Origin: Hyalella azteca
Lineage: Eukaryota; Arthropoda; Malacostraca; Amphipoda; Hyalellidae
Length of the DNA stretch: 64,000 nucleotides
Assembly (NCBI RefSeq): GCF_000764305.2
Contig: NW_025936638.1
Location: forward strand, 31,836 to 95,835
Reading direction: 5' to 3'
The first letter of the stretch is position 1, and each line of letters begins with the position of its first letter. A program made the position numbers and the translations under genes. The notes beneath the pieces are model-generated. The model worked only from the letters and a program-made list of their open reading frames with translations, was not told where the DNA came from and searched no databases. Shown in pieces: positions 40,610 to 51,243 of this stretch.

Positions 40610-43457
40610 ATGGGCACCATTGTTAGTCGACTACGATATCGCTTAACTCGTCCCATTAGAGAATACAATCTTCAGGATAGAGCACTACAAGCTGTTGATC
40701 GCAATAAGGACATTCCCTCTCCACGCCATCCTTCCACAAGCAACCTCATTGAAACATCAATACAGAGTACGTTTCCTATATATTCCTTGAATTTCATTAA
40801 CTAGCTTGTTATATGTTTCATATAGAAATGGTATTATATTATCTCATATATTGCTGAGGAATATCAATTTCTTCTTAAATAAATATGAATTGAATTATTA
40901 ATTCCCAACAGGCTTAGATGAGGAAATGAGGAACCAGCTAAATAATCCAGACCCAAGACTGGCAAGCCGTCTGCAGAAAGTTTACGTTACTTCACAGGAT
41001 GTCATCCCAGTCCAGGTAAATTTTTGTGTGACCTTAGAGGAGGAATGAACTTTGAGTGTGAAATTGGTTCAGGAATTTAAATATATATATATATATATAT
41101 ATATACATCAACTGCCTTTTTTACAAAGCCTTGCTAATGTTGGCCCAAATGCATTGCATTGCACAGAAATTGTGCATGTGCAATAATAATAATTATTAAC
41201 ATATATATTACTATATACCAGGTCTATGCAAAATTTACATTTTTGACTTTCATATTTCTAGTTAGCAGCATATTGTTCAGGAGACTCAATTTCAGTAGCC
41301 TAATTTTTTAAGGTAGGAAAGGAGGGATTTATCATGCTTAATTTTTAAGCTGTGCTTCTTTTACCAAGAATGTTATCTCATTGTGATTCATGTTGAATAG
41401 TACCTGTTAAGTAATCTCATTAATTCTTATTTATGTTTTTATGAATATTTCATTGTGTCAGCATAAATATTTATCATGAAATATAAACTAGTTACTGTGC
41501 CTAAAGTTTAAAAATTGTTCTAAAAAAACTTTTCAGGTGTGTAGATCATTCATCAAACATTTCATGTTGAAATCTCATTAAATATCAAGTACTAGAATTA
41601 TCTTGCATATAATTACTATGATCCATGCCTGACTTTTATGACATTGCATCATAATGTCATTTGTTAAGCCAGTGTCAAGCCAGGCCCCAGAGCGACCACT
41701 GCCACTCAACAGGACGCCAGGACGATCGCCGCATGACAGCTTTCACAACCCTGACGTGAGCCCCGCACATACTGTCATGGCCATGCCCTGTCAGGCATAT
41801 TTATATCACACACACAGCAAGGAATAACAATTATCAGTTTTTAAGACAATATGTTAGAATTTTTCCAGATATTTGTGCAAATAGGAGTCAATTTAAAGTC
41901 ACCGTAGTCCATTGCTTTGATGCACCTTTGGAACAAAAAGGGAATTTCTTCTGAAAGAGATATTGATAAATTTTGAGTTTGGTCCTGATTCAATTTTTCA
42001 ACTGAGCAAAAAGTGATGCAATAACTGGAAGTTTTATTACCCATAATATATACATTGTGATCTTTTTTCTTCAATCGAAATTTTGTATCACAGGTCGTAC
42101 CTTATGGAAAGGTGAAATTAAAAGACGTTATGGCGTTTTTGATAAAGCATCAAGAAAACCCATCGGAGCACAACGCCTCCAGCATCGCCAGGAACTACAA
42201 ACTGACTGCACAAGTGAGCAGTTAGCTCTGCACACGTGAGCAGTTAGCTATGCACAGGTGAGCAGTTAGCTCTGCACAGGTGAGCAGTTAGCTCTGCACA
42301 GGTGAGCAGTTAGCTCTGCACAGGTGAGCAGTTAGCTCTGCACAAGTGAGCAGTTAGCTCTGCTCTATCGTGTGTAACTGACGAACTGTCAATCTTATGC
42401 CTACTTGTTCACATCGGCCGCTACAGGATTTCAGCACAGAGGAATGAAGGGATTGGGCGATTTTTCAGAAAAAACATGATCATGTCTTTCTTAGTTACCT
42501 AAGTGGATGCTCCAAAGCAAGCCGTCCGTTCAAAATTCTCGATAGTAAGGAATGTCTGCGCCATGAGTGAGTTTCTAATCTGTCTTCTTCTTGTGCCTCC
42601 CATTTGACTTAGTGCTTTCGTGGGTCTTTTTCTCTACTTGATCTTCCTTTCTCGTGCTCTGAGGTTCTAATGCAAGTTATCTGTCATAATTTTACGGACG
42701 AAGATAAGGCTACTCTACTACCTCTCCCTTTCTTGGTAATCAGACAAGAGAAATCAGCTCGTTTGCAAAGATTTCGAAAATTTACCTCTAAGGCAGTATC
42801 CTAGAGGCACACCTCATCTTAGTTAACGTCACAATTAGGTTCGCTATTATTGTGTCAATAAATTCACAAATTCTGAGGAATAGGTTTCACTCCACTGGCC
42901 TTGTATGCACAATCTTCTTTTAAATATACATTGTATCTTTTGAGTAGCAATGTGTCAAATTTAACGTATATTTAACTTCAGGTCAAAGTAAACTGAGTTT
43001 TTATGTGCTTACAGAGCAAGTGCTAAAATACTTCGGAACGTTTCGCCTAATGATGCCGGCGGAGACGACCAAGAAACAAGCGGAAACGTTAAAGCGCCTG
43101 CAAGCAACGTCCGACTACTTTGTCAACCCGGGGGAGTTACCTAGCACATTGCGAGGGTTGCCTGAGCTGGACAAGCCTCCATCGAAGGAAGAAATAAAGA
43201 AGGAAAAAGTGACTCGCCCAGTCACACAGGTTCAAGACTCAAAGCAAGACACCAGTCATGACGTCACTTTGTTGCAGTATAAAGTGAATGAAGAAGTACT
43301 CAAAATTATAAAGAGTGCGGACTACAGAGAAGAAACCAAACCCATTGAAATTGTAAGGCAGCCAACGAAGCTGGGAGTGGAAGGGATGACGTTGCGGTCT
43401 CCTCATCACGGGCACCGTACTGATGATAAAAAGTCGAATGATGACAGTGCTAAGTAG
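40610..43457 (+). CDS. Ndufaf4: NDUFAF4-like mitochondrial complex I assembly factor
   Basis: Exons: 40610-40766 (ATG), 40912-41015, 41669-41755 (acceptor could be slightly further in), 42094-42213, 43017-43457 (TAG). The product has about 302 residues; human NDUFAF4 has 175. Family features are REYNLQDRA and SPRHPSTSNL near the N-terminus, LASRLQKVYVTSQD, YGKVKLKDVMAFLIKHQENP and LKYFGTFRLM. The N-terminus MGTIVS fits an N-myristoylation pattern (MGxxxS). NDUFAF4 helps assemble respiratory complex I at the mitochondrial inner membrane. The last exon adds about 130 charged residues (PPSKEEIKKEKVTRPV) absent from the human protein. The exon 4 donor is followed by six further copies of itself, each 22 bp apart. 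Exon 5 joins in frame only if the second of two adjacent AGs is used (CAGAG before CAAGTG), or if a short exon is missing. Confidence 0.85.
41080..41104. repeat. (AT)n microsatellite in NDUFAF4 intron
   Basis: About 12 uninterrupted AT dinucleotides in intron 2. Confidence 0.95.
42214..42365 (+). repeat. 22-bp minisatellite of repeated 5' splice sites
   Basis: GTGAGCAGTTAGCT begins at 42214, 42236, 42258, 42280, 42302, 42324 and 42346, exactly 22 bp apart. Each unit ends with CTGCACAG or a near variant, which copies the last bases of exon 4 (ACTGCACAA). So every unit carries an exon-end-like CACAG followed by a GTGAGC donor. The first GTGAGC is the inferred real donor. Reading past it meets an in-frame TAG after three codons. 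Confidence 0.95.
42366..43010. other. Rest of NDUFAF4 intron 4
   Basis: No repeat or gene is recognised. Exon 4 and exon 5 join two to three residues shorter than in human, so a very short exon could be hidden here. None can be identified by eye. Confidence 0.35.
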
Positions 43458-43651
43458 CCCTGGAAAGGTCTCAAGTACTCTGTATAAAAGAAATAGGTCC
43501 TTGTGAGATTAAATGGACCAGTGCATCGTGTTTTGTAAATAATCAAATCGATACCTGTTACCCTGTAATATAGCACCGGCTTGGTCTAAGAGTTGGTCAG
43601 GCCATCCGAAGGCAAAAAACTGCCCTTAATTATTCAAGGATTGCTACATGT

Positions 43652-44778
43652 AATTTCTTCAGTGCTGGGCACAGCTAACCTAAAAGTTAGCTTCGATAAC
43701 CGCTAATCCGCTAACTGAAATGTTAGCTTCGATAACGCTAAACCTATAAATCACCAAAAAATGTAGCGGAATTTGCCGCTAACCGCTAACTTTTAATATA
43801 TAAATTTAGATTTCGCTTAATTTTTTTTGGTGGGGAACTCTGAAAAACAGGCCTAGAGAGCTGAACTTTCAGCCTTGAAAAGGAGCTTTCCAAAAAGATG
43901 TAGCATGCTAAGATCAGATGATGATCAAGATGTACGTAACATAAATAATTAAATGAACAAATGAAATTAGGCAGTAGCTGACATTCAACATACAGTTTAT
44001 TAAACGAATAAGAAATATTAAGGTTACACCAGGGTTACACACTCCATTTACTCTGGCTTGCTCTTCGCCTTCATCTCCTCGAGGTGCTGATTGTTGCCCT
44101 TCATGAACATCAGCCTCTCAAAGTTGGCATCTGACAGGGTGGCTCTCATGGCACTCAAGATGTCCTTGCCTATGGAAAACAGGCGCTCAACTGCAGCACT
44201 GGATGGGATGGCTGTGTTGTACTACCTGGTCTTCACCAAATTCTGTGCCTTGGACTTCAGTGACCCGTGGCTCCTCCTGCACTCCATGGGCTGAGTAATG
44301 CTGCTGAAGAAGTCATCTTCCCCATCCTCGTCATTGCTGGTGGTGCTGCTGCCCTCCTCAACGGTCTCCCTCAGGGCTGTCTCCACGGCGGTCTCCATGG
44401 CCTTCTGTACCCTGCTGGGATGGCTGTGATTATGCTTTTCCAGCCAGAACAGGCGAAACTTAGGGTGGAAGGCCGCTGCCAGCTGGCACTCCTTGTCTTC
44501 TAGGAGGGACCCAAACCTTGTCATAATGCCTGCCAGCATTGCGTCCACCAGAGGACTGCAGTATAGGTGTGGGCGTGGCACATGGCTTACGATACTTAGC
44601 ATTAAATCAGAGATTTTAAAACATTTTTAGCGGACTACCAGTTAGCGGAGCTAAATTTAGCGGAAGCTAATTGGTCCGCTAAAGGTTTTCAAAGTTAGCT
44701 GAACAGCTAATTCGATAAGGAAAAAGTTAGCTTCGCTAATTAGCGGTTAGCGGAACTGTGCCCACCACTGAATTTCTT
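43652..44778 (-). mobile_element. hAT element with decayed transposase and 8-bp target duplication
   Basis: The 1111-bp element 43660-44770 begins CAGTGCTGGGCACAGC and ends CTGTGCCCACCACTG, flanked on both sides by AATTTCTT (43652-43659 and 44771-44778). Subterminal regions are filled with GTTAGC / GCTAA motifs in both orientations. On the minus strand, 44602-44222 is open and reads LLEDKECQLAAAFHPKFRLFWLE. A further frame at about 44220-44040 encodes the hAT dimerisation region (AAVER-, FSIGKDIL-, LMFMKGNNQH-like pieces) with frame breaks. Most of the transposase is missing. Confidence 0.9.
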
Positions 44779-47700
44779 TGTTTCTCGAATGTCACTCTGT
44801 TGATTATTGATCTTAAAGTACAATCGTCGAGATATTATCCGGCGATTTTATTTCTATCCGTGGGCAGACAGAAAGGCGCACGTCCCAGAGACTGTTTGCG
44901 TATCATCTGACATGGTTATGCTTACGCTGAGCTAGGCTAAGTTTACAACGCTGGGCTTTTCCCCAGGTAATCATTGTCTAGGACTTCTTTGCCTTATAAA
45001 ATAATTGATTAACGTGTTATTGATAATTATTTAGTTCCCTGACAATATACCACAATGCATCACTACACCATTTAGGATCACTGCATTCTATTTTATAACA
45101 CTCGACGAACAAGGCAAATAACATTTATAAACGTTCGGTGTTTTTATTGCGAAAAAATGATTTCCACATCACCATCTGCATAAAAAGTAAAAAGAATCCA
45201 GTTCTCAGCATCTATAGATAAAAAAACGTCGTGCGTCTCGTCATATCGTGCAACTGGACACGGCAGAAATGACAGCATGGTACCATCTGGCGGTAATGGA
45301 CCAAGATTAACACTTCATCATCTAAGCACGAGTAGGAGTAAGTAGATCTAGCATGAAAGTACCTGCTGGTCTCGATGCACCTCGAAGCAAAAATTGGAAA
45401 GCTGAGAAGTAAGTTGATACAAAGGACACATAACGGAACATCAATATGCTCTTTAACAGTAGAAATTTTGTATTCACAGACAAGGATTTTCCCAGGATGC
45501 GATATTAGCGGTTTGAAGTAAGCCTATAGCTGATTTCACGAGCAAGCTATAATAAACGAAGTTGAAATCATAATACTGAATTAGTAACGTAAGTCCTGTA
45601 AGGTCAACATGACGCTGAATCTTGACGACAGTCGCACGCTAGGTGTCCGTCTCAAAGTGTAATCTGCGATGGGAAAGTTTATGACCTTATCCATGGATAA
45701 TTTTGGAACAACTCCGATGTTTTACAGTATAAATCTCTACTGAGGTAACAATTTCAGTAAGACTAAGGAAAGCACGAAGCATCTCAAATTTCTATATGGC
45801 ATGAAGGAACAAAGCCTCGCAGCTGCTGAGGAACATCACAGAAACGTAGTTTCTTAGTCTAAGTGGGGCCTATTAAATGGCAGGGGATATCACGCATGAA
45901 CCTTAAAATATTTGCGCAACATGTCACTCGTATGTACAAATAATACAGACCATGGGAGCGAGTGGTGCCTGGGGCGCTGGCTTCTCAGGTCGTGACGAAA
46001 CTTCCACATTATAACAAGGAAGAAGTTTCAGGGCTATAGTATAATGAAAGAGGATCAAATCGAATGTTTCTCAGCTGAGTGCAGGAGACCAGCAGCGCAA
46101 GGTTGGGCTTTACACAAGCATTAGAGATGGTTTAAATCATGAACCAATTAATATCATGATAAATAATATTATCTCAGAAAATCAGACGCAACACCAGCAT
46201 CAACTACAGTATTAGAGGAAGATATTCTTTATTCATCAAATGAAGACGAGTAATTAGTCAGAGCAAGAACCTCAAAAATAAATTCTGACTTATTTTTAAT
46301 TTAATTTACAGCAAAAAACGGCTTTCGTTGTGAATCTCAACGCGAGGATTCTAGCTGCGTGGCCAAAATATTTTTCATGTTTATAAATTGAAGCATATCG
46401 AGCAGAAAAGAGAAGAGTATTTTCAATCTGGGTGATGATTGATCCATGTGTTTCAGCCACTGCAACGATTTGCGAATACCTAGCCACTGGCAATGGAAAA
46501 CCGTACTTCGAGATCGTCAGTTCATTGCTTCACTGTTTACTAATTACTACCATCTGTCAAAAACATTGAGGCTGAAATCACCAACATAGAGCTCCTGATA
46601 ACCTCACGGGATTTCTACAAGCGTAGTAATAGAACAGTTTCTAACATGCGAAACTATTGAATGATCTATTCATTAAACATCTTAATTATAATAGCAAGAA
46701 GGGAACTAATGAATACTTTCTTCTAAAACACAAACGAACACAGAAGATTACTCATTTTCCTCAAACACCTCGGCGGTACATTTTTTATGAGACTTTAAGC
46801 CGTCCAAGACAATGAAATGCGTTTTAATCCCATCAAATCAATTTCTCGCTTGGCTATTAAAGCATTCATTTTAAAAACACCTAAATTTTCAAGAGTAAGA
46901 AGTTTCGTCAAAGTGATCTCTCAAGACACGATACATAAGTTATACCATTGCAATGACAGAATTCAGAGGTTTACAGCCATCAGAATATCTGATGAATTCT
47001 ACCTTGGCTTGGTAAAACAACCCAAAGGTTTACAGCCATCAGAATATCTGATGAATTCTACCTTGGCTTGGTAAAACAACACAAAAACTGATGATTACAG
47101 AGGACATAAACGAGAGTTGTCATCTAAAATACATAAGTGAGACAGGAAGCAGCTAATTCAGGTACAAGCTCTAGAAACGTACCGTTACTTCAGATGATAA
47201 GGAAATAATGATCACATGACTGAATTGCTCTACAATGCGTCTATTTCAACTAAGTTCATTAAGTTGACGAGTAACAGAATCGAGGTAAATTTTGCTGGAA
47301 AGACCTCTATATAGAAGACATAAATACACAAGGAAAAGAGAAAGACAGCGGTATGGCTTTTGGCAATCACAGGCAAAACGAGATGGAGTCTTCAGCATAC
47401 AATTTCAACATCGTTTCGACATGCTTACTGTCGCAGATTTTCAATATCTGACTATCGTGGACCCTGTCTTGTAACTGCAAAGTCAAGAGCATTGTTACAC
47501 ATTCAAGTTTGCCTGCTCTCAATTATGGTTCAATTTTGAGTCAAGAAACGTTTTTTCTTTGGAAAAAAACTTTCATTCCATCTTGAGTGCCGAGAAAATT
47601 TAGGTTTTAGCAAAGCTACAAGAAGTGCAGCATAAAATCTCGTAGATATTGCGGAGGATCAATTCAAAGAGCAGAATATTCAGCAAAACACAGAGGCCAA

Positions 47701-48494
47701 GAAATGCACACAAAACAGCTGAAGGAGTAAGTAGTGAAAAGCAATACGTAGGAAGATTATAAAAAGAAGTAATAAAATAAAATAATACAAAAAAAGTCGT
47801 ACACCGCAAATGATACATGGTCGTTACAGTGAACGCTATCAATGTATATACTTCACGTAATTCTAGGCAACAAGCAACAGATGTTGTTCGCAAATTCATG
47901 AAATAATCATGACGAAATGACGTGATTTGAAATGAAACTTATACTAGTTGAGATATACACAACTATGAATATCAAATGCTCAGGATCCTTGGACATCTTA
48001 ACTCACTCCTGGGTTGAAATGAGATAAAAAAAATGCCGTACTAGCTTTGAAAAAGCTCGTTGACCAGAAATAAAGTTTCACAATGAGAGTGAGGGCTTGA
48101 GTAGCGCGTGGCAGAAACTTCTAGCTGACAAAGAAAGTTGGCAATGTGGGGAACAAACGCTTAGGAATAAATATTGACTCTCAAAATGAAGCTCATCGAT
48201 GAACCTTATAAATCATTCTGATCCAAAATAAAAAAAAAACATTTTTAATCCTCGTCCTTTTCGCTCACAACATAGCCATTCAGGGGAACCTGGGATATGA
48301 AAGTACAAAAACCTGCTCGATTTAACAAAATCTGACCAAAAAAATGCAACCAGGCCAATAATTAGGAGTGAGCAGAAGTTACTAAGAAACCAAGTGTGTG
48401 AAACGACTCTCGCTTAACGACGAGAGCACCATGAAAGAGTGATGTTTCTCATTAAAGCAACAACTCAGTTGAGTGAGAGATAACCCACTTCATT
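44779..48494. other. Intergenic / 3' flank of the RING gene
   Basis: No gene is supported over 3.7 kb. A 59-bp direct duplication (46967-47084) is the only clear structure. A minus-strand hydrophobic open frame at 47899-47600 has no family motif and may lie in the long 3' untranslated region of the RING gene. Confidence 0.5.
46967..47084. repeat. 59-bp direct duplication
   Basis: AGGTTTACAGCCATCAGAAT begins at 46967 and 47026, and the two units are nearly identical through TTGGTAAAACAAC. Confidence 0.95.
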
Positions 48495-51243
48495 TCAGGC
48501 GCTCATGTTGGTTTCCTCACGGCGTAACTTGGCGGCAGCGCTGCGTGTGAGGACTCCGTTGTACTCGTTGCGCAGCACAACGGAGTGCGCGTCAGTCTCG
48601 TCACTGTCGTTGATGGTGATTGTAGTATTGACAGAGTCATCAAAATCTACTAAACCTGGACAAGTATTATGTGACTCCTGTCCAGTAGTTTCAACGGCAG
48701 CAGCCAGATCAACGCAGCTGTCCTCAAGATCGCTGTTGTCAGATTCACTGCTGACATTGCCATGACTCACGAGCCTGACATTGTCAGTCTCATCTGAAGT
48801 ATTAATATCATTGGATTCTAGTGCATCAAAATTGTCAAAAAGTTCATCCTCACCTACAACTGGGTCTCGATGGCTGCCCTCATTCGACCCAATAACCTGC
48901 ATATCAGGGTCGGAATTTTCCTGTTCGTCACCGTCAATTGTTAAGGATGAATTGAAGGTCTCGAGTGCATCCATATTGCTAACCACATCACTCTCCTCCA
49001 TGGCCTCTCCCATGGCACTTGCAGCGTCTTCGCTGTCTTCTCCCAACTCGCTCCCCAGCTCTTCTATGACGGGGTTGTCATCTTCTCCCAAACGGCCACC
49101 AGTTGAGAAGCCTGAATAGTTGGTGAGAGTTGGCGATAGAATCATCATTCCTGCAGTACCAGATGCATCATCTTCGGCACTTCCAACCACTTCTAAATCT
49201 ATCCTGTCATTATTCATCTCCACAATCTCGACAGAATCAACAAACTCATCCTCTAGATGACTGCTGACACTGGCGGCGCTCGAACTTCGTTGGTCATCTG
49301 ATGAAGTGGTGTCAGAAGATGTAGTGGTGGTGCTGCTGGTAGAGCCGCACGAAGTGGAGCTTGAGGAGGCACTGGCATCAGGAGTGACGCTTCTAGAAGC
49401 GCTGTCTGGTGCAGGAGTCTGTCTTCTAGTCTCCACTGTTGCCTGAGAGGTCGTCGCAATTGTTTCAGGTGCTACATGAGTGCTTGAAGTAGGCTTTGTG
49501 TAGCCCCCACAGGACGCAGGCTGCAGTGCAGGTAACTGCTTTGCATTGGAGTCTGGTATCACAACAGCTGTGCGGTCCACTCTGCACAAATAAAAGTTGG
49601 CAAATGTTTGCAGCCCACAGAAGTTTTCATTTGGCGGCAACACTAATACAAATAGGCAATTTCTGAGATAGGCAAAAATATATTCATGGAATATATAGCT
49701 ATAGCAAAAATATCTCTTGTAACCTGAAGGAGATTGTAAATTACACTAACCTCTCTTGCTCATCATACATACTCTGAATAGTGCGAGCATAGGCAGCATC
49801 TTGCTCAACTTGGTATTCTCTGAAAATTCAATAACATTTCATGCACATTAATAATTCAGATTCATGAAAAATTTCCATGAATGAATAATGTAACTTAACA
49901 TTATGTTCTTAAAAAGTACCTATATAATACCAAGAACTATCATTGAAAATTAAAAGTTCATAGAAAATAAAAATCTAGCACCTGTTCAACTCCACTATTT
50001 AAATGCAGGCTATCATACTGTACATTTCAGATCACAAGTGGGTGCAATATTAAAAAAAAAAGACCAACCTTTGCTGATACTCATAATCAGCTACCGGCTC
50101 TTGATTGAAAGTGCGAGAGTGAAGTCGAGCCAGCAAGGCATCACTTTCCTCTTGCTGCTTCCTAAGAAGGAAATGAGAGTTAAGTGACAAGCATTTTTCG
50201 GCATACATTTTTGATAATATAATTTATCATGATAAAATTTTCAAAAATTCAAGTCAACTATAATGGAATTGGTTACAAAAATAATCAAGAGTGGCCACTT
50301 CATATCAATATTTAATGAACCTTTTGAATATTGAATGTACATTGTTCAAATGGTGCAATATTAGATCACAAAAATTCATCTGAATCCAATATCCTACTAT
50401 TGACTTACTTGATATAGTCCACAATAACATAGTTATCAAAGAGCTCTCCCGGAGATACATCCTTGTGTTCTGTCCTGCAGATAGAGCACTGAATGGTCTT
50501 ATTCGACTTGACTAAGTTTCTTATACAGCCAAGGCAGAACGTGTGTAGGCATAACAGGAGCTTGGGGGTTCGTTCAGATCTGCACATTACAATGCAATTA
50601 GTATCTGACTGGTTATACTGGTAAATAAAACTAGGTGAGAGCAACTGTGCTAAAATAAAAGCAATTCACTGTAGAAGTAGCAAAATCATCTGTAAAAAAA
50701 AAAGCATTCAACCATATCAGAAAGGGGGAAAGTTGATTTACAAGAGAATTTTCGAAGCAAATTTTCATTTAATATTCTCTCGCACTGTCAAATTATGTGA
50801 GTGTCTTGCTACATCTACATCAACATCTCTGTAAATAAAGATTTCTACCACAATATCTCAAGCAAACAAGTATATATTGTTAAAAATCCTGGACCTCATT
50901 TCACTTGTGCTCTACTAAATAACTTCTATTTTGCATTAAATTTAAGTAATTCATTTTTAATATACGTTTTCAAGGAATTTAGCCCCACAGGAAATTAAAT
51001 TTCAAACAGCATTCTATACACAAATGGTTAAAATCTTTCACTGGAAGACATGCACAATTTAATAATTTTGATTATAATGTTGCACTAATGAAGTTACACA
51101 AATCAATATTGCATAATATTTAATATTAATAATTCATGTATATATGGATGTGACACTTACGCGGCATCAATAACAAACTCTTCAAAGCAAATAGGACAGG
51201 AGAGCTCATCGGGACTAAGATCTTCGGGGTTGTAGCAAGCCAT
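48495..51243 (-). CDS. RING-finger protein, probable E3 ubiquitin ligase
   Basis: Exons: 51243-51161 (ATG), 50579-50409, 50161-50069, 49819-49751, 49581-48495 (TGA). Phases agree and give 500 residues. A C3HC4 RING spans residues 16-62 with ligands C16, C19, C38, H40, C43, C46, C59 and C62. The part LLCLHTFCLGC resembles TRIM-type RINGs. Such domains recruit ubiquitin-conjugating enzymes. No B-box, NHL or SPRY domain follows. Instead there is a charged helix (about residues 86-140, YQVEQDAAYARTIQSMYDEQE), then about 360 acidic, Ser/Thr-rich residues with several hydrophobic-acidic patches: VVIPDS, SVEIVEM, DLEVVGSAEDD, MQVIGSNE and TITINDSDETD. These resemble SUMO-interacting motifs. I cannot name an orthologue. 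Exons 1-2 split the RING between the second and third ligands. Confidence 0.82.

Noticed and set aside
42214..42365. CRISPR-like regular spacing
   Set aside because: The 22-bp units are contiguous without unique spacers and sit in a eukaryotic intron.
47600..47899. Hydrophobic minus-strand frame of 99 codons
   Set aside because: No recognisable membrane-protein family, and the hydrophobicity is explained by T-rich sequence on that strand.
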